DNA from: Clostridiales bacterium
GTDB lineage: Bacteria > Bacillota > Clostridia > Oscillospirales > Oscillospiraceae
Reading direction: 5' to 3'
DNA length: 64,000 nucleotides
NCBI GenBank assembly: GCA_029268065.1
Contig: JAJUHC010000008.1
Coordinates: 1 to 64,000 of the forward strand
Part shown: piece by piece, positions 38,698 through 48,996 of the stretch
Numbering within the stretch: position 1 is the stretch's first letter
How the letters are laid out: each line of letters starts with the position of its first letter
The notes under the pieces: generated by a model
Database searches by the model: none
What the model was told of the DNA's origin: nothing
The model's input: the letters and a program-made list of their open reading frames with translations, nothing else
Translations under genes and position numbers: made by a program

Positions 38698-39927
38698 ATG
38701 AAGTACGTTATTATCGGCAACTCCGCGGCGGCGATAGGCTGCGTGGAGGGCATAAGGAAGGCTGACAAAGAGGGAAAGATCCTCATTATTGCCAGCGAGC
38801 CTCATCATACATATTCGAGGCCTCTTATTTCATATCTCCTCATGGGCAAAACCGACGAGCAGAGGATGAAGTACCGTCCGGACGGTTTTTACGAGGAAAA
38901 CGGCTGCGAGACAATGTTCGGCAGGAGCGTGACAAGTATATCGCCGGACAAAAAAACCGTGACGCTGGACGACGGGAGCGAAATCGCCTATGACAAGCTC
39001 ATGGTGGCTACCGGCTCAAGACCCTTTGTGCCGCCGGTAGCGGGACTTGATAAGGTGAAAAACAAGACCTCGTTCATGACGCTTGACGACGCGCACAGCC
39101 TGCGGTCGATGACCGGCCCGAAGACGGATGTTATGATACTGGGCGCGGGACTGATAGGCTTAAAATGCGCGGAATGCCTTATCGGAAAGGTGAAGTCCAT
39201 CACGGTCGTGGACATGGCGGACAGGATACTGCCGAGCATCCTTACCCCTGAGGCCGCGGCTATGGTCCAGCGCCACCTTGAGAAATACGGCGTGAAGTTC
39301 ATACTGAGCGACAGCGCCGAGGAATTTACCAAGGATTCGGCAAAGCTTAAAAGCGGGAAGACGGTTGAATTCGACGTGCTTGTCACGGCTGTCGGTGTGC
39401 GCCCGAATACGGGGCTCGTCTCCGAGGCCGGCGGCAAGGTCCAAAGAGGCATATATACGAACGAAAAGTGTGAAACTACGCTAAGGGACGTATACTCCGG
39501 GGGAGACTGCACGGAATATTACGACTCCGCCCTGGGAGACGTCAGGATACTCGCGATACTTCCTAACGCCTATATGCAGGGACTCACGGCCGGAGTCAAT
39601 ATGGCGGGCGGCGAAGCCGTTTTCGAGCACGCGATACCGATGAACGCCATCGGCTTCTACGGTCTGCATATAATCACGGCGGGCGTTTACGACGGCGAAA
39701 GCTATGTAAAGAGCGACGGCGAAAGCTATAAGGCGCTGTACTATAAGGATAATCTGTTGAAGGGCTTCATACTCATAGGCGACGTCGCGAGGGCGGGAAT
39801 TTATACCTCGCTTATCCGTGAGGCGACCCCTCTGGACTCGTTGAACTTCGAGCTCATCAGGGAGCGCCCGCAGCTTATGGCGTTCGCGAAAAATGTGCGC
39901 AAGTCGCGTCTGGGGGAAGAACAATGA
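38698..39927 (+). CDS. NAD(P)/FAD-dependent oxidoreductase (GltS-associated)
   Basis: MKYVIIGNSAAAIGCVEGIRKADKEGKILIIASE; LGAGLIGLKCAECLIGK; YSGGDCTEYYD. Confidence 0.88.
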   Translation: MKYVIIGNSAAAIGCVEGIRKADKEGKILIIASEPHHTYSRPLISYLLMGKTDEQRMKYRPDGFYEENGCETMFGRSVTSISPDKKTVTLDDGSEIAYDKLMVATGSRPFVPPVAGLDKVKNKTSFMTLDDAHSLRSMTGPKTDVMILGAGLIGLKCAECLIGKVKSITVVDMADRILPSILTPEAAAMVQRHLEKYGVKFILSDSAEEFTKDSAKLKSGKTVEFDVLVTAVGVRPNTGLVSEAGGKVQRGIYTNEKCETTLRDVYSGGDCTEYYDSALGDVRILAILPNAYMQGLTAGVNMAGGEAVFEHAIPMNAIGFYGLHIITAGVYDGESYVKSDGESYKALYYKDNLLKGFILIGDVARAGIYTSLIREATPLDSLNFELIRERPQLMAFAKNVRKSRLGEEQ

Positions 39928-40574
39928 AGAACGCAGTTAAATATATGGGCGAGCGCTACGTCGGCTGCGGAGCCCGCGAAGGCGAGATAGTAATCGAGGG
40001 AGTGCCCGGGAACGACCTCGGGGCATATCTCGACGGAGCCGACATTACGGTTTACGGAAACGCGCAGGATGCGACCGGAAACACCATGAACAACGGCACC
40101 ATAACAATCTACGGAAATACAGGCGACACGGTCGGCTACTCGATGCGCGGCGGCGCAATATACGTTCGAGGCAACGCGGGATACCGCGCGGGCATCCATA
40201 TGAAGGCGTCGATAGACAAGGTTCCCACGCTTGTGATAGGCGGGCATTGCGGGAGCTTCCTCGGCGAGTATCAGGCCGGAGGCAACATAATTGTCCTGGG
40301 GCTTGATTCGGACGGAATTCCGGTCGGCGACTTCTGCGGAACCGGACAGCACGGAGGCAGGATATACCTCCGCACGGACAGGCTGCCGGACGACCTGCCT
40401 GCTCAGGTCATAGCCCGGAAAGCGAGCGCTGAGGACATGAGAGAGATCATGCCGTTCATCGACACCTTCTGTGAAAAATTCGGGGCGGAAAAGGAAAAGG
40501 TGATGTCGAAAAGCTTCTTTGTACTTGTTCCGAACTCGAAAAATCCTTATAAACAGCTTTACTGCTACAATTGA
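39924..40574 (+). CDS. Glutamate synthase GXGXG (alpha C-terminal) domain protein
   Basis: GREYVGCGAREGEIVIEGVPGNDLGAYLDGADITVYGNAQDATGNTMNNGTITIYGNTGDTVGYSMRGG beta-helix repeats. Confidence 0.9.
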   Translation: MKNAVKYMGERYVGCGAREGEIVIEGVPGNDLGAYLDGADITVYGNAQDATGNTMNNGTITIYGNTGDTVGYSMRGGAIYVRGNAGYRAGIHMKASIDKVPTLVIGGHCGSFLGEYQAGGNIIVLGLDSDGIPVGDFCGTGQHGGRIYLRTDRLPDDLPAQVIARKASAEDMREIMPFIDTFCEKFGAEKEKVMSKSFFVLVPNSKNPYKQLYCYN

Positions 40575-40721
40575 TATGGTGTATAATATAGTAACCGCTA
40601 TGCGGTTACTATAATTAATATACGCCGTATTTGGGACCGGCCGGACTGTTTCGCTCCCTGACGGGCGGAAAAGCGACGTAACCGCCCATGCGGCTGCGGC
40701 GCCTAATCAATAGGAAAGCGA

Positions 40722-41954
40722 GTGGCGAGCATGCACCGTACCGAGAACGATGTAATGGACTTTGTAAACGAAAACGACGTGAAATTCATTCGTCTGGCGT
40801 TTTGCGACGTTTACGGGGACCAGAAGAACGTGTCGATAACGCCTCTGGAGCTTTCCCGTGCGTTCAGTACGGGAATATCCTTCGACGCCTCGGCGATAAA
40901 AGGCTTCGGAATGGAGGAAAAATCCGACCTTTTGCTTTTTCCGGACCCTTCCACGCTTGCCATATTGCCATGGAGGCCCTCGCACGGGCGCGTTATCAGG
41001 TTCTACTGCGATATCCGCCGCCCGGACGGAAGCCCCTTCGAGCTGGACGCAAGGCAGCTTCTCAAAAGGACCGCGGCCAAGGCGAAGGCCGAGGGCCTCA
41101 GCTTTCATATGAGCGCCGAGTGCGAGTTCTACCTTTTCAAGACGGACGAGTACGGAGAACCTACGAGAGAACCTCTCGATAAGGGCGGTTATTTGGATAT
41201 CACTCCCGCGGACAAGGGCGAGAACGTCCGCCGCGAGATCTGCCTCAACCTTGAGCAGATGGGCGTGCAGTTTGAAAGCTCGCATCATGAGGAAGGCCCG
41301 GGGCAAAATGAAATCGATATGAGATATTCGGACGCGCTTTCGTCCGCGGACGACGTCACGACCTATAAGTCGGTCGTGAGGACGATAGCGGAGCTGAGCG
41401 GGCTGCACGCCTGCTTCTCGCCAAAGCCTATCAAGGACAAGGCGGGCAGCGGCATGCACATAAACATGTCCGTCCGAAGAGCCGGGGAAGCTTTCATGAC
41501 AGGGGAGCTTCAGAGCGGCCTTTTGGCGGGAATACTCGAGCATATAGAGGAGATTACCGCGTTTTTGAATCCGGTGCCTGAATCCTATGAGCGCCTCGGC
41601 GTCTGCAAGGCCCCGAAGTATATCTCGTGGGCGCCCGAAAACCGGTCCCACCTTATCAGGGTGCCTGCCGCATCGGGCGAATATACGAGGCTTGAGCTCC
41701 GCTCTCCCGACTGCATGGCTAATCCCTATATTTCGTATTCGCTCCTTATCGAGGCGGGAATGGACGGAATAAAGCGCGGGCTGACTCCGCCCGAAGCGCT
41801 TTGCGTCAACATGTATGAAGCGCCCGCCGAGCTGCTGTCGAAGCTGAGGAAGCTGCCCGGCAGCTATTCCGAGGCTGTCGCGGCCGCCGAGGCAAGCGCG
41901 TTCGTAAAGGCAGTTTTGCCGCCAAAAATGATTGAAGCGTTTAAAAACAAGTAA
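40722..41954 (+). CDS. glnA: Type I glutamine synthetase, short form (410 aa)
   Basis: VKFIRLAFCDVYGDQKNVSI; SSHHEEGPGQNEIDMRYSDAL; GSGMHINMS; ENRSHLIRVPAASGEYTRLELRSPDCMANPYISYSLLI. Confidence 0.9.
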   Translation: MASMHRTENDVMDFVNENDVKFIRLAFCDVYGDQKNVSITPLELSRAFSTGISFDASAIKGFGMEEKSDLLLFPDPSTLAILPWRPSHGRVIRFYCDIRRPDGSPFELDARQLLKRTAAKAKAEGLSFHMSAECEFYLFKTDEYGEPTREPLDKGGYLDITPADKGENVRREICLNLEQMGVQFESSHHEEGPGQNEIDMRYSDALSSADDVTTYKSVVRTIAELSGLHACFSPKPIKDKAGSGMHINMSVRRAGEAFMTGELQSGLLAGILEHIEEITAFLNPVPESYERLGVCKAPKYISWAPENRSHLIRVPAASGEYTRLELRSPDCMANPYISYSLLIEAGMDGIKRGLTPPEALCVNMYEAPAELLSKLRKLPGSYSEAVAAAEASAFVKAVLPPKMIEAFKNK

Positions 41955-41984
41955 AAAGGCGTATCATGAAAGGGGGCGGAGTAT

Positions 41985-42572
41985 ATGGACTTGCGGCGGG
42001 CTTCGCGCAAAGTGATGGTGGTCTCGAGCTCTGACAAAGGCGCGGAGTTTATCGCGAAGCTGCTCGACCCTGCGAGATACGACTCCGTCACGATGGTAAG
42101 GAATGCGGGCGAAGCCAGGCGAAGCCTAATAAACGGAAATTTTGACACTGTAATAATCAACACACCGCTTACCGACGAGTTCGGACACGAGCTTTCGCTT
42201 TACGCAGCGGAAAACTCGGTTTCAGGCATAATACTTATAGTAAAAAGCCAGATATTCGACGAAATAAGCAGCCGTGTTGAAAATTTCGGTGTCATTACTG
42301 TTGCCAAGCCCCTGTCGGCGAGCATATTCCACCAGACGCTTTCCGTGGTCTACGCGACGCAGGAGCGGCTGCGCGGCATGAAGAAGGAAAACGAGAATTT
42401 AAGGTCCAAGATAGACGAGCTCAAGATAATAAACAGAGCAAAGTGCGTGCTCATAGAATACCTCAATATGAGCGAGCCGGCCGCCCACCGCTATATAGAA
42501 AAGCAGGCGATGGATATGCGGGCGACAAAGCTCCAGGTAGCCGAAAAGATATTGAAAATGTATGAAGATTAA
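41985..42572 (+). CDS. ANTAR-domain response regulator (RNA-binding antiterminator)
   Basis: Pseudo-receiver plus ANTAR C-terminus INRAKCVLIEYLNMSEPAAHRYIEKQAMDMRATKLQVAEKIL. Confidence 0.87.
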   Translation: MDLRRASRKVMVVSSSDKGAEFIAKLLDPARYDSVTMVRNAGEARRSLINGNFDTVIINTPLTDEFGHELSLYAAENSVSGIILIVKSQIFDEISSRVENFGVITVAKPLSASIFHQTLSVVYATQERLRGMKKENENLRSKIDELKIINRAKCVLIEYLNMSEPAAHRYIEKQAMDMRATKLQVAEKILKMYED

Positions 42573-42590
42573 GATGAGGAGAAGGGGAAA

Positions 42591-44198
42591 ATGACCAAGT
42601 ATATTTTTGTTACGGGCGGCGTTGTTTCGGGTCTTGGAAAGGGCATTACTGCGGCTTCTCTCGGCCGTCTTCTGAAGGCCAGAGGACTCAAGGTGGCGGC
42701 GCAGAAGCTGGATCCATATATAAACGTGGACCCCGGGACCATGAGCCCCTATCAGCACGGGGAGGTTTTCGTCACGGAGGACGGCGCGGAAACCGATCTG
42801 GATCTTGGTCATTACGAACGCTTTATAGACGAGGATCTGAACCAGTTTTCTAACCTCACCACGGGAAAGGTGTACTGGAACGTGCTGAATAAGGAGCGCC
42901 GCGGCGAGTTCCTCGGCAAAACGGTCCAGGTCATACCCCATATAACGAACGAAATCAAGGATTTTATTTACAGCGTCGGAAACAAGACGAACGCCGACGT
43001 GGTGATCACGGAAATCGGCGGGACGACGGGGGATATAGAAAGCCAGCCGTTTCTTGAAGCCATACGCCAGGTGTCGCTCGAGGTCGGGAAGAACAACTGC
43101 CTTTTCATACATGTGACTTTGGTGCCCTACATAAAGAGCTCGGGCGAACACAAGTCAAAGCCGACCCAGCACTCCGTCAAGGAGCTGCGATCGATGGGCA
43201 TTACCCCCGACGTCATCGTCATGCGCAGCGACGAACCGATAGACGAAGACATCAGGCAGAAGATTTCGCTTTTCTGCAATGTCAAGCCGGACTGCGTGAT
43301 AGAAAACATTACGATTCCGGTCCTGTACGAAGCTCCCATCATGCTTGAGAAGAACAACTTCTCCGATATTGTCTGCCGCGAGCTCGGCATAGACGCGAAA
43401 CGTCCCGACCTCAGGGAGTGGGAGTCCATGCTTGAGCGTATCAAGAACCGCACTAAGACCGTTAAGATAGCGATAGTGGGGAAGTACGTCAAGCTGCACG
43501 ACGCCTATCTCTCGATTGCAGAAGCGCTGCAGCACGCGGGCTATGAGCATCAGTCGAAAATTGTTATCGAGTGGATAGACTCGGAGGCGATAACAGAGGA
43601 TACTGCGGCTCAGATACTCGGCGAGTGCGACGGGATACTGATACCGGGAGGCTTCGGAAACAGGGGCATAGAGGGCAAGATAATCGCCGCCAGATACGCG
43701 CGAGAGAACAACGTGCCCTACTTCGGCATATGCCTCGGAATGCAAATCGCCGTAATAGAATACTCGAGGAACGTCCTCGGGCTGAAGGACGCGAATTCCA
43801 ACGAATTTGACCCGTATTCAAAGAACAAGGTGATCGACTTCATGCCGGACCAGAACGACGAGATGAACAAGGGCGGCACTATGCGCCTCGGGAGCTACCC
43901 CTGCAAGATAGTAGGCGGCTCCATGATGGAAAAGTGCTACAACAGGCTTCTCGTTTCCGAGCGCCACAGGCACAGGTATGAGTTCAACAACGATTACAGG
44001 GGGGCGCTCACCGAGGCGGGGCTACGTATAAGCGGGACCTCTCCGGACGGAAGGATAGTGGAAACGGTCGAGATACCCGAGAACGACTTTTTTGTCGGCG
44101 TGCAGTTCCACCCGGAGTTTAAAAGCAGACCGAACAGAGCGCATCCTCTCTTCTCCGGATTTATAAAAGCGGCTGTACAGAAAAGCGAAAAAAGATGA
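42591..44198 (+). CDS. pyrG: CTP synthase
   Basis: [32 protein letters not shown]; GATase [10 protein letters not shown]. Confidence 0.96.
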   Translation: MTKYIFVTGGVVSGLGKGITAASLGRLLKARGLKVAAQKLDPYINVDPGTMSPYQHGEVFVTEDGAETDLDLGHYERFIDEDLNQFSNLTTGKVYWNVLNKERRGEFLGKTVQVIPHITNEIKDFIYSVGNKTNADVVITEIGGTTGDIESQPFLEAIRQVSLEVGKNNCLFIHVTLVPYIKSSGEHKSKPTQHSVKELRSMGITPDVIVMRSDEPIDEDIRQKISLFCNVKPDCVIENITIPVLYEAPIMLEKNNFSDIVCRELGIDAKRPDLREWESMLERIKNRTKTVKIAIVGKYVKLHDAYLSIAEALQHAGYEHQSKIVIEWIDSEAITEDTAAQILGECDGILIPGGFGNRGIEGKIIAARYARENNVPYFGICLGMQIAVIEYSRNVLGLKDANSNEFDPYSKNKVIDFMPDQNDEMNKGGTMRLGSYPCKIVGGSMMEKCYNRLLVSERHRHRYEFNNDYRGALTEAGLRISGTSPDGRIVETVEIPENDFFVGVQFHPEFKSRPNRAHPLFSGFIKAAVQKSEKR

Positions 44199-44352
44199 TT
44201 AAAGCCGCATTATTTGCACTTTAAGCGCATTTTATATGCATTTAATAGCTCAAAATAGAGGCCTGTCAAGAGGATTGGTTTCTTTTTTCGACTGAAATAC
44301 CGTTTTTTTGAGGTTTTTTTCAACCCCATGAAAAAGAATTATAATAAATGTT

Positions 44353-44381
44353 ATACCCGCCGAAAGTATTTCGGCGGGTAT
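44353..44381 (+). terminator. Terminator downstream of pyrG
   Basis: ATACCCGCCGAAAgtaTTTCGGCGGGTATTTTTGTTTTT. Confidence 0.9.
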
Positions 44382-44489
44382 TTTTGTTTTTGCCGCAATA
44401 TAGCGGAACAACCGTTCTAAAATTACGAAAAATGCATAAAAACAATAAAAAAAGGGCAGTTTTTATTTGAAAAAATTCTGAAAATACTA

Positions 44490-44553
44490 TTGATTTTTTC
44501 CTTCAATATACTTATAATGAAATCAAAGTGGGGCGAAATGGGTTAAAGTGTTG
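44490..44553 (+). promoter_or_regulatory. dcw promoter and MraZ-box array
   Basis: TTGATT-N17-TATAAT (44490-44518), then TGGGG-N5-TGGGT-N5-TGTTG (44529-44553). Confidence 0.7.
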
Positions 44554-44583
44554 TAAAATCCCACGGAAACGGAGGTTGGCGCC

Positions 44584-45000
44584 ATGACAGGCGAATATCA
44601 GCACACGCTTGATTCCAAGGGCCGCCTCTTCATTCCGGCAAAACTGCGGGAAAAGCTGGGCAGCGTTTTCTATGTCACGATTTCTATTGACGACTGCCTT
44701 TCCGCATACCCGACAGAGAACTGGAACAAGATTAAGGAGAAGTTCGACGCGCTGCCGAGCTCGCAGTCCAGAAAGATGCGCCAGCTGTTTGTCAACGCGG
44801 CCTGCTGCGAGCTGGACGGTCAGGGCAGGATACTGCTGCCGCAGAAGCTGCGCGACTATGTGGGACTCAAGAAGGACGTTACCATCGTGGGAGTTTCCAA
44901 TCACGCGGAGATTTGGGATTCCGACAAGTGGGCGGCTCTGGAGCAGGAAGAGCTTACGAAGGAAAACATCGCCGCCGCCATCGAGGAACTGGGATTTTAA
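44584..45000 (+). CDS. mraZ: Transcriptional regulator MraZ
   Basis: MTGEYQHTLDSKGRLFIPAKLREKLG; duplicated AbrB-like domain. Confidence 0.95.
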   Translation: MTGEYQHTLDSKGRLFIPAKLREKLGSVFYVTISIDDCLSAYPTENWNKIKEKFDALPSSQSRKMRQLFVNAACCELDGQGRILLPQKLRDYVGLKKDVTIVGVSNHAEIWDSDKWAALEQEELTKENIAAAIEELGF

Positions 45001-45055
45001 GACTTGAGCCGTTTATTATGCGGCGTTGCCCAGATGAATTTCGGAGGATGACGCT

Positions 45056-45988
45056 TTGGAACAGCTTCACAAGCCGGTACTGCTGAAAGAGTGCATAGAG
45101 GGGTTGAACATCAGGCCCGACGGCATATACCTCGACGGGACTTTGGGACGCGGCGGCCACTCCCTTGAAATTGCAAAAAGGCTTCGGGGGGGCAGACTGA
45201 TAGCGGTGGACCGCGACGAGACGGCGATAAGGGAGTCTCGCGAGAGGCTGAAGGAGTACTTGGACAGGATAAGCTTCGTGCACGGAAACTTCGGAGAAAT
45301 CAAGAGAATACTGGGAGAGCTTGGCATAGACGGGGTTGACGGAATGCTCTTCGACCTGGGAGTGTCTTCACCGCAGCTTGACGACGCGAAACGGGGCTTT
45401 TCGTATATGGCGGACGCTCCGCTCGATATGCGTATGGACGAAAGCTCACCGCTGACTGCGTATGAGGTCGTGAACGGATGGGACGAACAGCGCCTTAAAA
45501 GGATACTTTTCGAATACGGCGAGGAGCGCTACACGCAAAAAATAGTGTCAAACATCGTAAAGAAAAGAGCGGTAAAACCGATTGAGACCACGTTCGAGCT
45601 TGTGGATATAATCAAGAGCTCGATGCCGCCGGAGGCCCTGCGGGAAAAGCAGCACCCGGCGAAAAGAAGCTTTCAGGCGATACGCATAGCCGTTAACGAC
45701 GAGCTGGGTTCCATATCCGAAATGCTTTCTGACGCCGCTGACATGCTTAAAAGAGGCGGAAGGCTCGCTGTCATAAGCTTTCACTCGCTTGAGGACAGAC
45801 TGGTGAAAAATGCGATGCAGTCAGGCGAAAAGGGCTGCACCTGCCCGAAGGATTTCCCTGTATGCGTTTGCGGATTCGTTCCGAAGCTGAAGGTCATCAC
45901 CAAAAAGCCGGTCACGGCCACGAAGGAAGAGCTTGAAGAAAATCCCCGCTCGCGCAGCGCAAAGCTGCGAATAGCGGAGAGAATATGA
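45056..45988 (+). CDS. rsmH: 16S rRNA m4C1402 methyltransferase RsmH
   Basis: HKPVLLKECIEGLNIRPDGIYLDGTLGRGGHSLEIAKRL; LFDLGVSSPQLD. Confidence 0.96.
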   Translation: MEQLHKPVLLKECIEGLNIRPDGIYLDGTLGRGGHSLEIAKRLRGGRLIAVDRDETAIRESRERLKEYLDRISFVHGNFGEIKRILGELGIDGVDGMLFDLGVSSPQLDDAKRGFSYMADAPLDMRMDESSPLTAYEVVNGWDEQRLKRILFEYGEERYTQKIVSNIVKKRAVKPIETTFELVDIIKSSMPPEALREKQHPAKRSFQAIRIAVNDELGSISEMLSDAADMLKRGGRLAVISFHSLEDRLVKNAMQSGEKGCTCPKDFPVCVCGFVPKLKVITKKPVTATKEELEENPRSRSAKLRIAERI

Positions 45989-46581
45989 TCCGGAGGAATA
46001 GACAGATGTATGAAGGCGAAGCTAAAAAAATGAAATATGCAAGTGCCACCTACGGCAGCCTTGCCTATGATCTCAACAGAGCTTTTCAGCCTGAAATTGA
46101 AATTCCGGAAGCGCCTTTGCCGAGGACTGAGCGCGAAAAAAGGCAAAAGGTAAGGATAGACGTACAAAGGAATAAGAAGGCCGCGGAAAGGTCAAAGACC
46201 AACGCGAAATACAAAGCGTCGGTCGCACCCTTCAGCGTTATCGGCTTTGTGGCCGCGGCGCTTATGCTCGTCATGGTGGTGATGGGCTACGTGCAGCTGA
46301 CAAAGATATCCGCCGAATCCTCCAGCCTTCAGAAGAAGATCACCGAACTCAAAAACACTGAGGCGAAGCTCAAAATTAAATATGAGAGCACCTTTGATCT
46401 CACCAAGGTTGAGGAATACGCAACTGGCAGGCTCGGAATGGTCCCTGCCACAAGCAGCCAGATGTACTACGTGAAAAGCACTGCGCCCGACAAGGCGGAG
46501 ATTATCTCCGACAGCAAGCGGGAGGGAGTCATAAAAAACGTAAGCGCCTTTTTGTCCCGCGTGGTGGAATATTTTAAATAA
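45985..46581 (+). CDS. FtsL-like cell division protein
   Basis: Single TM, coiled coil (LTKISAESSSLQKKITELKNTEAKLKIKYE), dcw position. Confidence 0.75.
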   Translation: MIRRNRQMYEGEAKKMKYASATYGSLAYDLNRAFQPEIEIPEAPLPRTEREKRQKVRIDVQRNKKAAERSKTNAKYKASVAPFSVIGFVAAALMLVMVVMGYVQLTKISAESSSLQKKITELKNTEAKLKIKYESTFDLTKVEEYATGRLGMVPATSSQMYYVKSTAPDKAEIISDSKREGVIKNVSAFLSRVVEYFK

Positions 46582-46605
46582 GCGTGATAATATAATCATA
46601 CCGTA

Positions 46606-48912
46606 ATGACACTGTTGCGCAGGGAGACGTTTATGGCAGCGGAGAAAAAGAAGGCGGAACAAAAAGCCAATACTCAGATACTGCGCCGCACACTGTTTTT
46701 GCTTGTAGTGTGCGGCATACTTGCTTTTATAGTTATGGCCGCTCATCTGTACAAGGTTCAGGTGCGCGACCACGAATATTATGAGCAGAAGGCGATTGAG
46801 CAGCAGCTCAGGCAGACGACCATCTCAGCGTCCAGGGGCACAATCTACGACGCCAACATGAAGGTGCTGGCCATGAGCGCAAGCGTCGAGACCGTATACA
46901 TAAGCCCCGCTGAGCTGAAAATGTATAAGGAGGACCCCGAGTTCATCGCAAGGAACCTGTCGTCGATTCTGGGCGTCGGGTACGACGATATTATGAAAAA
47001 GTGGCAGGATACCGGGTCGTGGTACAAAACCGTGGCCGTAAAGATCGAGCAGGATGTCGCGGACAAGGTAAGAAAGTTTAAAAACGACAACAAAATCAAA
47101 AGCGTGCACCTTGAAACGGATACAAAAAGGTACTATCCTTACTCGAGTCTTGCCTCGCAGGTACTCGGCTTCGTCGGCACTGAAAACACAGGGCTCGAGG
47201 GCATTGAATCAAGATACAACGATTATCTCAAGGGTACGAGCGGAAGAATTGTCCGCGCCGCGACATCAAACGGCACCGATATGCTTTACACGAAGTTCGA
47301 GAACTATGTGGACGCGAAAAACGGCAACAGCGTGGTATTGACCATAGACTCAAACATACAGTACTATCTGGAAAAGCACATCGAGCAGGCGATAAAGGAC
47401 TATGCCATCCTGAACGGAGGCATGGGAATAGTCATGAACGTCAAGACCGGCGCGGTGCTGGGTATGGCGACGCTTGAAAACTACAACCCGAACAATTACA
47501 AAGAGATAAGCCAAAAGGCGAAGGAAAAGCTCGCAGGCAAAACGGGAGACGATTATCTGAAGGCGCTTTCGGAAGCCCAGATAAGCCAGTGGCGTAACAG
47601 GGCTATAAGCGATACCTACGAGCCGGGCTCCACCTTCAAGACCTTTACGCTTGCCATCGCGCTTGAGGAAGGGCTCGTCAACGAAAAGAGCAACTTCTAC
47701 TGCGGCGGAACCGTGAGCGTTCCGGGGCGCGATACGCCGGTACACTGCTGGAAGTCCGCGGGTCACGGCAATCAGACGCTCGCCGAGGCGGTGCAGCACT
47801 CCTGCAACGTCGCCTTCGTCAACATAGGTCTGAAAATTGGCGCGAAGAAGTTTTACGATTATATGGACGCCTTCGGCTTCTTCGACAGGTCCGGCATAGA
47901 TCTTTACGGAGAAGGGGAGAGCCTCTGGTGGGATAAGGGCGTTTTTGAAAACCCCAAGAACCTTTCGCAGCTTGCGGCCGCGTCCTTCGGACAGACCTTC
48001 AATATCACCCCTCTTCAGCTCATAACCGGGGTGAGCTGCGTCGCCAACGGCGGAAAGCTGATGAAGCCCTATGTCGTTTCCAAAATACTCGATCCGGCCG
48101 GCAACGTCATAAAGGCGAACGAACCGAAAATGGAGCGGCAGGTCATAAGCGAGGAGACCTCAAAAAAGGTCTGCGCCATACTGGAAACGGTTGTTAACGG
48201 CGGAGAGAGCACGGGCGCTAACGCCTATGTCGCCGGATACCGCATAGCCGGCAAGACCGCAACCTCGGAGAAAATCGGTCAGGGCTCGAACGACTACATA
48301 GTATCATTTGTCGGCATAGCGCCCGCCGACGATCCGCAGATCGCCGTGCTGGTAATTCTGGACACCCCTGACCCGAAGACGGGCATTTATATAAGCGGCG
48401 GGATCATGGCCGCTCCCGCGGTCGGGAAAATATTCGCAGACGTTCTTCCTTACATCGGAGTCGAGCCCGTATACTCGGAGAAGGAACTTGCAACAATAAA
48501 CGCAACGGTTCCGTATGTGAAGAACATGAGCGTGGACGAAGCCTCAAAGCAGCTCAAAGACAAAGGCTTTGACGTCAGGGTGGTCGGAAGCGGAGCGACT
48601 GTTACGGATCAGATTCCCGCGGCCAACATAACGGTAATCAAGGGCACTCAGGTCATAATCTATGCCGGAGACGCGAAGCCCTCCTCGATGGTTTCGGTCC
48701 CGAATCTCTACCGGAAGACGTATTCGCAGGCAAAGAGTGCGCTGGAAGCGGCGGGCCTGTACATGAGAACCAGCGGCGTCGCGGCGTCCTCGTCGTCGAC
48801 GATAGTGGTATCGAACCAGTCTGTTTCTTCCGGCTCTTCCGTGCCGCTCGGTACGGTCGTCGAGGTAACGCTTATCCAAAGCGACACCTCCGTCATGGAA
48901 ACGAGAGGCTGA
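46606..48912 (+). CDS. PASTA-containing penicillin-binding protein (FtsI/SpoVD type)
   Basis: RGTIYDANMKVLA; SDTYEPGSTFKTFTLAIALEE; KTATSEKIG; two C-terminal PASTA domains. Confidence 0.9.
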   Translation: MTLLRRETFMAAEKKKAEQKANTQILRRTLFLLVVCGILAFIVMAAHLYKVQVRDHEYYEQKAIEQQLRQTTISASRGTIYDANMKVLAMSASVETVYISPAELKMYKEDPEFIARNLSSILGVGYDDIMKKWQDTGSWYKTVAVKIEQDVADKVRKFKNDNKIKSVHLETDTKRYYPYSSLASQVLGFVGTENTGLEGIESRYNDYLKGTSGRIVRAATSNGTDMLYTKFENYVDAKNGNSVVLTIDSNIQYYLEKHIEQAIKDYAILNGGMGIVMNVKTGAVLGMATLENYNPNNYKEISQKAKEKLAGKTGDDYLKALSEAQISQWRNRAISDTYEPGSTFKTFTLAIALEEGLVNEKSNFYCGGTVSVPGRDTPVHCWKSAGHGNQTLAEAVQHSCNVAFVNIGLKIGAKKFYDYMDAFGFFDRSGIDLYGEGESLWWDKGVFENPKNLSQLAAASFGQTFNITPLQLITGVSCVANGGKLMKPYVVSKILDPAGNVIKANEPKMERQVISEETSKKVCAILETVVNGGESTGANAYVAGYRIAGKTATSEKIGQGSNDYIVSFVGIAPADDPQIAVLVILDTPDPKTGIYISGGIMAAPAVGKIFADVLPYIGVEPVYSEKELATINATVPYVKNMSVDEASKQLKDKGFDVRVVGSGATVTDQIPAANITVIKGTQVIIYAGDAKPSSMVSVPNLYRKTYSQAKSALEAAGLYMRTSGVAASSSSTIVVSNQSVSSGSSVPLGTVVEVTLIQSDTSVMETRG

Positions 48913-48996
48913 GGGCCTCTGGGCAATATTCGTATTTTATGATCCGGCAAAGCCGCTGGCGTGAACGCGCCGTGTTACTAACGATAGGGGGAACGT

